Assembly (NCBI GenBank): GCA_963625655.1
Contig: CAVFTS010000014.1
Span: forward strand, 1 to 43,920
Reading direction: 5' to 3'
Source of the DNA: F23-B02 sp963625655
GTDB lineage: Bacteria > Bacillota > Clostridia > Oscillospirales > Oscillospiraceae
Length of the DNA: 43,920 bases
Part shown: piece by piece, positions 39,118 to 43,920 of the stretch
How positions within the stretch are numbered: the stretch's first letter is position 1
Layout of the letters: every line of letters begins with the position of its first letter
Program-made: the position numbers and the translations under genes
Notes under the pieces: generated by a model
Database searches by the model: none
Seen by the model: only the letters and a program-made list of their open reading frames with translations
What the model was told of the DNA's origin: nothing

Positions 39118-40325
39118 TTTCCGAGCCTCCCCGCAATGCGTCCGCTCGTCCACGCCCATTGCAGATTGTAGCCGCCGCAGTTTCCGTCAACGTCGAGCAG
39201 CTCACCGCAGACATAGAGATTCGGCACGAGCCTGCTCTCCATCGTTAAGGGGTCTATCTCGCTGCAGCGGATGCCGCCCGCAGTCACCTGAGCGGCGGCA
39301 AAATCGCCGACGCCGTGCAGCGTGATGCGCATATCGAGGCAGGCGTTTACAAGAGCCGAAACGTCACGGGATGTAAGCTCTCTTATGCTGCGGCCGCCGC
39401 CGATGCCGGAGTATTTGACCAGCATCTTGCCGAGACGGTTGTGCAGCATACCCGTGAGCATCTCCGATGCCTCGTGATCGCCCATCTGCGTAATCCTCTT
39501 TTTCAGCAGCTCCGAAAGCTCGGAGCGGGTGTAGCCGTCGAGAAAATTGACGTGAACGACACTGCCCTTGCCGCACAGCGCAGCGGCACGGGAGATGTCA
39601 AAGGCGGCGGGACCCGAAAGCCCCGTTTCGGTAAATTGCAGCTCACCCTTGGAGGACGCCACCGTATCCTCGCCTACGCACAGACGCAAAGCCGCCTGCG
39701 CACGCACGCCCTTGAGCGCACGGGGGTAGGTGGGGTCGGTCGTGAGCTGCACGAGCGCCGGATGAAGCGCCGTGCGCCTGTGACCCAAGGGTGCGAGCAG
39801 CTCATAGCCAAGCCCCGTGCCGCCGAGCTTTTCCCCGGCTCTGCCGCCGCAGGCGACTATAACGCAGTCGCTTTGAATGTCACCCTGCTCGGTCTTGAGG
39901 GTGAAGCGAGGGCCGTTTCGCTCTATCGCCGTGACGGAACATGAGCAGCGTGTGTCAACGCCCCTTGCGTCGAGCGCAAAGCGCATGACGTCAAGCACGC
40001 TGTTTGCGGAGTTGGACAGGGGATACACCCTGCCGCCGTACTCGGTCACGGTGAGCAGACCGAGCTCTGCGAAAAAGTCCAATGCGTCCGAAGCGGCGAA
40101 GCGGGAGAGCGCAGCGGCGGTAAATTCCGCATCCGCACCGTGGTAGTCGGAGGCACTCGCTCCCGTGTTCGTGAGATTACACCTGCCGTTGCCGGTGCTT
40201 AAAAGCTTTCTGCCGATGCGAGCCTGACGCTCAAGCAGCAGCACGCTGTTGCTTTTGTCCTCTGCGGCGGTCAGAGCCGCCATTATGCCGGAGGCGCCGC
40301 CTCCTATAATCGTAACAATTTTCAT
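39114..40325 (-). CDS. HI0933/BaiN-like NAD(P)/FAD-dependent oxidoreductase
   Basis: 403 residues. FAD motif IIGGGASGIMAAL (7-19), followed by the family signature GRKLLSTGNGRCNLTN, and a C-terminal LYVCGELLDVDGNCGGYNLQWAWTSG in two parts that binds FAD again. A homologue (BaiN) acts in bile acid metabolism, but most relatives have no assigned substrate. ATG 40325 (MKIVTI) is preferred to GTG 40334: it lies one base from the stop of the asparaginase remnant and has GGTGA upstream. Confidence 0.9.
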   Translation of the reverse strand: MKIVTIIGGGASGIMAALTAAEDKSNSVLLLERQARIGRKLLSTGNGRCNLTNTGASASDYHGADAEFTAAALSRFAASDALDFFAELGLLTVTEYGGRVYPLSNSANSVLDVMRFALDARGVDTRCSCSVTAIERNGPRFTLKTEQGDIQSDCVIVACGGRAGEKLGGTGLGYELLAPLGHRRTALHPALVQLTTDPTYPRALKGVRAQAALRLCVGEDTVASSKGELQFTETGLSGPAAFDISRAAALCGKGSVVHVNFLDGYTRSELSELLKKRITQMGDHEASEMLTGMLHNRLGKMLVKYSGIGGGRSIRELTSRDVSALVNACLDMRITLHGVGDFAAAQVTAGGIRCSEIDPLTMESRLVPNLYVCGELLDVDGNCGGYNLQWAWTSGRIAGRLGK

Positions 40326-40326
40326 T

Positions 40327-40641
40327 TCAGTCACCGCAGCGATAAAGAATGTCGTGAGCCACAGGCTCGTAGAAAAGGCGGCTGATCTCGTCGGGGTCCT
40401 TCGTCTTGCCGAGGATGTACATTATCTTCGCAAACGCCGCCTCGGCGATGCGCACCCAGTGTGTGGGGGTCATGTTGGTGCTGTCCACCGAAAACAGCGA
40501 ACGGCTCTCTACCCGGCAGGGGCTGCTTATGCCCGGAACAAAGGACAAAAGCTGCTCCGGTGAAAGCTCCGGCGACAGTCCCGTGTTGTGCGGCTCGGAG
40601 GCGATGGTGCCGCCCGTGCCGAGAAGCAGGATCTTTTTCAT
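40327..40641 (-). pseudogene. Internally deleted type I L-asparaginase
   Basis: 104 residues, where type I asparaginases have about 330. The start MKKILLLGTGGTIASEPHN is a perfect asparaginase N-terminus with the first catalytic Thr (Thr12), continuing to HWVRIAEA (61-68). The next residues, AFAKIMYILGKTKD, read like a C-terminal asparaginase helix. The middle, with the second catalytic T-D pair and the lysine, is missing. The junction near 40432-40446 is in frame and the ribosome site GGAGGAG is intact, so a short protein could still be made. It sits between gtrA and the BaiN-like gene with 13-nt and 1-nt gaps. Confidence 0.82.
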
Positions 40642-40654
40642 AGGCTCCTCCGAT

Positions 40655-41077
40655 TCAGGATCTTTTGCTCGGCCTCGTGTCGATGGCCTTTCTGAACACG
40701 ATGTAGCGGTCGTAGAGATACTCAAGCGTGAGGTTTGACAGCATCGTGAGCGCAAGGATCAGGTAATTGTTGACGCCCTGCCTGTCAAAATAATCGCCGA
40801 GTATCGTCGAGACCGGGGTAAACACGGCGTAAAATGCGATAACGAGCAGCATCGCCTTCGGGACGTTTACCGCCGACTTGAAGGTGAAATTGCGGTTCAG
40901 CGTAAAGTTCCAGACGACCGACAGGGCGAGCGAAATGATGTACGCAGGCCAGTATTTAAAGCCCGTGACCTCCTTGAAAAACGCAAAGGAGAGCGCCTGT
41001 ATTACGCCGGCGGATGCCGAAAAGATGACAAATTTTATGACCCTTACAAGGGATTCCTTGTTTTTTGCCTCATTCAT
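40655..41077 (-). CDS. GtrA-family membrane protein
   Basis: 140 residues, four transmembrane helices (about 12-34, 43-61, 74-94, 102-120). Features KFVIFSASAGVIQALSFAFF and WNFTLNRNFTF are family hallmarks. GtrA-like proteins help flip undecaprenyl-linked sugars or teichoic acid precursors, usually beside a glycosyltransferase, which is absent here. Start overlaps the moaC stop by 4 nt (ATGA). The C-terminal tail is basic. Confidence 0.88.
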   Translation of the reverse strand: MNEAKNKESLVRVIKFVIFSASAGVIQALSFAFFKEVTGFKYWPAYIISLALSVVWNFTLNRNFTFKSAVNVPKAMLLVIAFYAVFTPVSTILGDYFDRQGVNNYLILALTMLSNLTLEYLYDRYIVFRKAIDTRPSKRS

Positions 41078-41556
41078 GTCCCGCTCCTCACGAAATCGCC
41101 GCTCTTGCCGCCGCTTTTGGAAAGCAGGCGGATGTCGGTTATCTCGATGTCACGCTGCACCGCCTTGCACATATCGTACACGGTGAGCGCCGCAACGCTC
41201 ACGGCGGTCAGAGCCTCCATCTCGACGCCGGTGACGCCGAGGCATTTGACGCTTGCACGGATGCCGACGCTGTGATTTTCGTCGTCCAGCTCAAAGTCGA
41301 TGTTAACGCCGCTGAGCATGAGCGGGTGGCACATGGGGATTATCTCAAAGCAGCGCTTTGCCGCCATAATGCCCGCTATCTGTGCGGTGCCGAGAACGTC
41401 GCCCTTCTTCATTCCGCCGCTTTTTATGAGCGTATAGGTCTGTTCGTTTACAAGTACTCTGCCTGCGGCGACCGCCGTGCGCTGAGTTTCGCTTTTTGCG
41501 GAAACATCGACCATCCACGCTCTGCCGCTGTCGTTGAAATGAGAAAAGTCTGCCAT
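41074..41556 (-). CDS. moaC: Cyclic pyranopterin monophosphate synthase MoaC
   Basis: 160 residues, the normal MoaC length. Contains MCHPLMLSG (His77), GVEMEAL (111-117) and TVYDMCKA (125-132, Asp128 and Lys131), the active site of the enzyme that rearranges the MoaA product into cyclic pyranopterin monophosphate for molybdenum cofactor. No moaA, mogA, mobA or moeA gene is in the window, so other pathway genes must lie elsewhere. First gene of the minus-strand five-gene unit. Confidence 0.95.
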   Translation of the reverse strand: MADFSHFNDSGRAWMVDVSAKSETQRTAVAAGRVLVNEQTYTLIKSGGMKKGDVLGTAQIAGIMAAKRCFEIIPMCHPLMLSGVNIDFELDDENHSVGIRASVKCLGVTGVEMEALTAVSVAALTVYDMCKAVQRDIEITDIRLLSKSGGKSGDFVRSGT

Positions 41557-41580
41557 AACAAATAGTCCTCTATATAGTCC

Positions 41581-41610
41581 TAAGCACCGCCTTTTTGCGG
41601 GCGGTGCTTA
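41581..41610. terminator. Hairpin between fakA and moaC
   Basis: TAAGCACCGCC (41581-41591) and GGCGGTGCTTA (41600-41610) form an 11-bp perfect stem. On the minus strand no T-run follows, so termination is uncertain; it may be an RNA-processing or attenuation hairpin between the two transcription units. Confidence 0.5.
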
Positions 41611-41622
41611 TTGTTTCAATTG

Positions 41623-43302
41623 TTACTCCACGGAGATCATGTAGTAGTAAACGGGCTGACCGCCGCTTACCGCACTGACCTCTGCATCGGGCAGAAGTCC
41701 GGAAAGCGCCTCGGCTGCGTCGTTTGCGTCCTGCGTATCGACATCCTGACCGTAATACAGGGTGACGAGCTCAGGCTCAAAGCCCTCAATCGCCGTGCCA
41801 AGCTCCTCCATGAGAACGGACATCTCCTTGTAGCTGCCGACGAGCTTGCCGTCGAGCAGGGCAAGGTACTCGCCCTCCTTTATCGCATGACCGTCAAAGT
41901 CGGAATCTCTTGCGGCGTAGGTCACCTGAGCGGTGTGAACGGACTGAATGGACTCGCACATCTGCTCCTGAAGCTCGGTAAGCCCCGCCGACTCGTCGTA
42001 GCTCAGCATTGCGGTGACGCCCTGCGGCACGGTCTTTGTCGGAATGACGACGACCTGCCTGTTCTCACAGAGAGGAATGCACTGCTCTGCCGCCATGATG
42101 ATGTTCTTGTTATTGGGAAGCACGAACACGGTCTCGGCGGGAGTGCGCTGTATCTCACGCAGAATGTCCTCGGTCGAGGGGTTCATGGTCTGACCGCCGG
42201 TGACGACCGCATCGGCGCCGAGGTCGGAAAACAGCTTCGTCATACCGTCGCCCGCACAAATGGCGACGACGCCGTAGCGCTTCTGCGGAGCTGCGTTTTC
42301 GCACTTTTCAAGCTCCTCCTCGATCTCTGCAAGATCGTCGGTGCTCTGTGCCTTCTTGCCGGCAAGAATGTCTTCGTGCTGGGTGCGCATATTCTCAATC
42401 TTCGCAAGCTCCAGCGTGCCGTACTGCTGCGACTTCGTGAGCGCCTCGCCGGGGATGTTCGTGTGAACGTGAACCTTGAACGCCTCGTCGTCCTCGCCGA
42501 TGACGAGAGAATCGCCGATGCTGTTGAGGTATGCACGGAGCGGGGTGAGGTCAACGTTGGGGTCATCCTTGCGGACAATGTAAACGGTGTCGAAGGCATA
42601 GGTTATCTCGTCCGTGCTGAACACGTCGAAGGCGCCGCTTTCGTTTGCGATAACGCCGGAGGAGACGGACGCTTCGGGAGCGACCATTTCACCGTTTAAG
42701 CAGGCAAGCATAGCATTCAAAATGACTATGTAGCCCTTGCCGCCGGCGTCCACCACACCCGCCTTTTTAAGAACGGGGTTCAGGTTCACGGTGTTTTCAA
42801 GCGCTTCGTTTCCTGCGGCGATCGCCTTTTCAAGCATTTCCTCAAAGCTGCCGCCGGCACCGCCGCAGCCGAGCGCCGCAGCGGACGCAAGACGTGCGAC
42901 CGTCAGTATCGTTCCCTCGGCGGGCTTCATGACCGCTTTGTAGGCGGCATCGACGCCGTCGTTCATCGCCTCGGCAAACTCCTTGGCACCGACGGTATCC
43001 ATGCCCTTTATGCGCTTGGATATGCCTCGGAACAGCAGCGAAAGGATAACGCCGGAATTGCCCCTTGCGCCTCTCAGCAGAGCGCCGGAAACGCAGTCCG
43101 CCGCAGCGGATACGGAAGCAAAGCTCTTCTTACGAAGCTCGGTTGCGGCGTTATTCATGGTAAGCCCCATGTTGGTTCCCGTATCGCCGTCGGGAACGGG
43201 GAAGACGTTAAGCTCGTTTATCTCTCTTGTGTTTTCGGCGAGTGCCGCATCCGCACACAGGATCATATCCTTAAATAAAGCGGCATCTATATATTCTCTC
43301 AA
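41623..43302 (-). CDS. fakA: DAK2/DegV-domain fusion protein, fatty-acid kinase FakA-like (YloV)
   Basis: 559 residues. N-terminal Dak2 domain with the nucleotide- and Mg-binding NVFPVPDGDTGTNMGLTM; a middle domain; C-terminal domain with many DegV-like features (VVVIPTKTVPQGV, ADAEVSAV). FakA phosphorylates fatty acids bound to a FakB (DegV) protein in Gram-positive phospholipid synthesis. FakB genes are not in the window. Proposed start is TTG 43302 (LREYIDAAL), 10 nt after GGAGG (43313-43317); no ATG is in a better place, although ATT 43308 is also near. Follows asp23 by 37 nt. Confidence 0.88.
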   Translation of the reverse strand: MREYIDAALFKDMILCADAALAENTREINELNVFPVPDGDTGTNMGLTMNNAATELRKKSFASVSAAADCVSGALLRGARGNSGVILSLLFRGISKRIKGMDTVGAKEFAEAMNDGVDAAYKAVMKPAEGTILTVARLASAAALGCGGAGGSFEEMLEKAIAAGNEALENTVNLNPVLKKAGVVDAGGKGYIVILNAMLACLNGEMVAPEASVSSGVIANESGAFDVFSTDEITYAFDTVYIVRKDDPNVDLTPLRAYLNSIGDSLVIGEDDEAFKVHVHTNIPGEALTKSQQYGTLELAKIENMRTQHEDILAGKKAQSTDDLAEIEEELEKCENAAPQKRYGVVAICAGDGMTKLFSDLGADAVVTGGQTMNPSTEDILREIQRTPAETVFVLPNNKNIIMAAEQCIPLCENRQVVVIPTKTVPQGVTAMLSYDESAGLTELQEQMCESIQSVHTAQVTYAARDSDFDGHAIKEGEYLALLDGKLVGSYKEMSVLMEELGTAIEGFEPELVTLYYGQDVDTQDANDAAEALSGLLPDAEVSAVSGGQPVYYYMISVE

Positions 43303-43339
43303 TGCAATAGCACCTCCGGGAGGAATTCGTGTAATAATA

Positions 43340-43693
43340 TCAGTCAAGAAGCACGGTGTCAACAAAAACATCGACGCTCTTTACGGGAACGCCGGTCGCC
43401 TTGCTGACCTTATAGCAGACTTCCTTTATAATACTGCGGCACACGGCGGCGATGTTTACGTCCTTATCGACACCGATATGCAGCTCAAGAGTGATGCTGC
43501 CGTCCTCGTCGAAGTGGGTAAAAACGCCCTTTGACATGGACTCACGTCTCAAAAGCTGGAGAGGACCGCCCTCCTTGCTGCGACCTGCCATGCCCTTAAC
43601 GCCGAAGCAGCTCGTTGCCGCAAGACCTGCTATGTTCGTGAAGACCTCACTGGTGATGCTGATGTTGCCGTTTTCGTTGCTTATATTCACCAT
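43340..43693 (-). CDS. Asp23/Gls24-family envelope stress protein
   Basis: 117 residues. ISITSEVFTNIAGLAATSCFGVKGM, then the middle part with SKGVFTHFDEDGSITLELHIGVD and the C-terminal VCYKVSKATGVPVKSVDVFVDTVLL. These proteins associate with the membrane in many Firmicutes and are usually next to the fakA/yloV gene, as here. AAAGGAG ribosome site. Function at the molecular level is not established. Confidence 0.93.
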   Translation of the reverse strand: MVNISNENGNISITSEVFTNIAGLAATSCFGVKGMAGRSKEGGPLQLLRRESMSKGVFTHFDEDGSITLELHIGVDKDVNIAAVCRSIIKEVCYKVSKATGVPVKSVDVFVDTVLLD

Positions 43694-43748
43694 AGTTCGG
43701 GACTCCTTTCATGTGTTAAGCCACTAAACATCAAACAAATACTAAGAC

Positions 43749-43777
43749 ATTATAATACAGTGAAACACAAAGAGCAA
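43749..43777 (-). promoter_or_regulatory. Promoter of the asp23-fakA unit
   Basis: Minus strand: TTGCTC (plus GAGCAA, 43772-43777), 17-nt spacer, TATAAT (plus ATTATA, 43749-43754). Confidence 0.68.
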
Positions 43778-43805
43778 GCTAAAATTTTTCGCATCGAAAG
43801 CGGTG

Positions 43806-43834
43806 TTTACAGCGTGCTGATTTAATGATAAACT
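43806..43834 (+). promoter_or_regulatory. Promoter of the nifJ gene
   Basis: TTTACA (43806-43811), 17-nt spacer, TAAACT (43829-43834), 47 nt before ATG 43882 and divergent from the asp23 promoter. Confidence 0.55.
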
Positions 43835-43881
43835 GTTGATACGGCAATAATACAGACAAATTCCGTTTCGGAGGAAAAGAT

Positions 43882-43920
43882 ATGGTAAGGAAGTACAAGA
43901 CGATGGACGGCAACGAGGCT
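43882..43920 (+). CDS. nifJ: Pyruvate:ferredoxin oxidoreductase, N-terminal fragment cut by window end
   Basis: Thirteen codons only, MVRKYKTMDGNEA, which is the conserved start of PFOR (NifJ) in Clostridia. GGAGGAAAAGAT lies before the ATG. The enzyme oxidises pyruvate to acetyl-CoA, CO2 and reduced ferredoxin in anaerobes. The call rests on the short N-terminal match alone and the anaerobic context. Confidence 0.72.
   Translation, partial: MVRKYKTMDGNEA

Noticed and set aside
41581..41610. Standard rho-independent terminator for fakA
   Set aside because: The stem is perfect but no T-run follows on the minus strand, so I kept it only as a hairpin of uncertain function.
1..43920. CRISPR arrays, tRNA or rRNA genes, insertion sequences, prophage or integrative element ends
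   Set aside because: No regularly spaced repeats, transposase or integrase motifs, or tRNA-like cloverleaf could be found by reading. The few direct or inverted repeats are local and explained above.

Overview
The window looks like chromosomal DNA of an anaerobic, endospore-forming member of the Clostridia, probably a GC-rich gut lineage such as Oscillospirales. This rests on a clear forespore sigma factor (sigG), oxygen-independent HemZ, ferredoxin-type Fe-S proteins, the first codons of a pyruvate:ferredoxin oxidoreductase, BioY and NiaR salvage regulation, the asp23-fakA pair, strong GGAGG ribosome-binding sites and many perfect hairpin terminators. I see no transposase, phage gene, CRISPR array, tRNA or rRNA. 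The genus is inference.

Layout. 1-145 holds what looks like the 3' part of a structured RNA. 224-2643: a lipase-like hydrolase and a sugar-nucleotide-type nucleotidyltransferase. 2702-5207 (minus): M24 peptidase, small membrane protein, efp and a Zn-ribbon protein in one operon. 5312-7494: D,D-carboxypeptidase plus lipoprotein. 7816-9498: a repeat-rich membrane protein. 9659-13035 (minus): bioY, a GntR regulator and a winged-helix/ferredoxin protein with a degenerate flavin domain. 13188-15639 (minus): operon of thioesterase, P-loop ATPase, metallo-beta-lactamase-fold hydrolase and M15 peptidase, divergent from a small Cys/His-rich protein and a MATE exporter. 17603-18790 (minus): aminotransferase with a large palindromic leader. 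19159-21574: hemZ and a uridine-kinase-like protein. 21610-23940 (minus): sigG and an NSS transporter.

24487-30975 is the most distinctive block. It is a tightly coupled seven-gene unit encoding a NikABCDE/Opp-type ABC importer with a paralogous SAM methyltransferase at each end. This suggests import of a small ligand (metal chelate, peptide or opine-like compound) linked to methylation. A perfect GNRA-loop hairpin follows the binding-protein gene.

31038-32120 (minus) is an orphan PTS-IIC-like membrane protein. 32403-35378 is an ATPase/FtsX-type permease pair behind a strong promoter with two similar operator-like palindromes. 35466-37439 (minus) is pncB-niaR (NAD salvage and its regulator). 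37534-41556 (minus) is an overlapping five-gene unit: moaC, GtrA-like protein, an asparaginase gene reduced to its two ends, and two flavoproteins. 41623-43693 (minus) is asp23 and fakA/yloV. The window ends 13 codons into nifJ on the plus strand.

All functions come from reading motifs and recalling families; no database or folding search was run.
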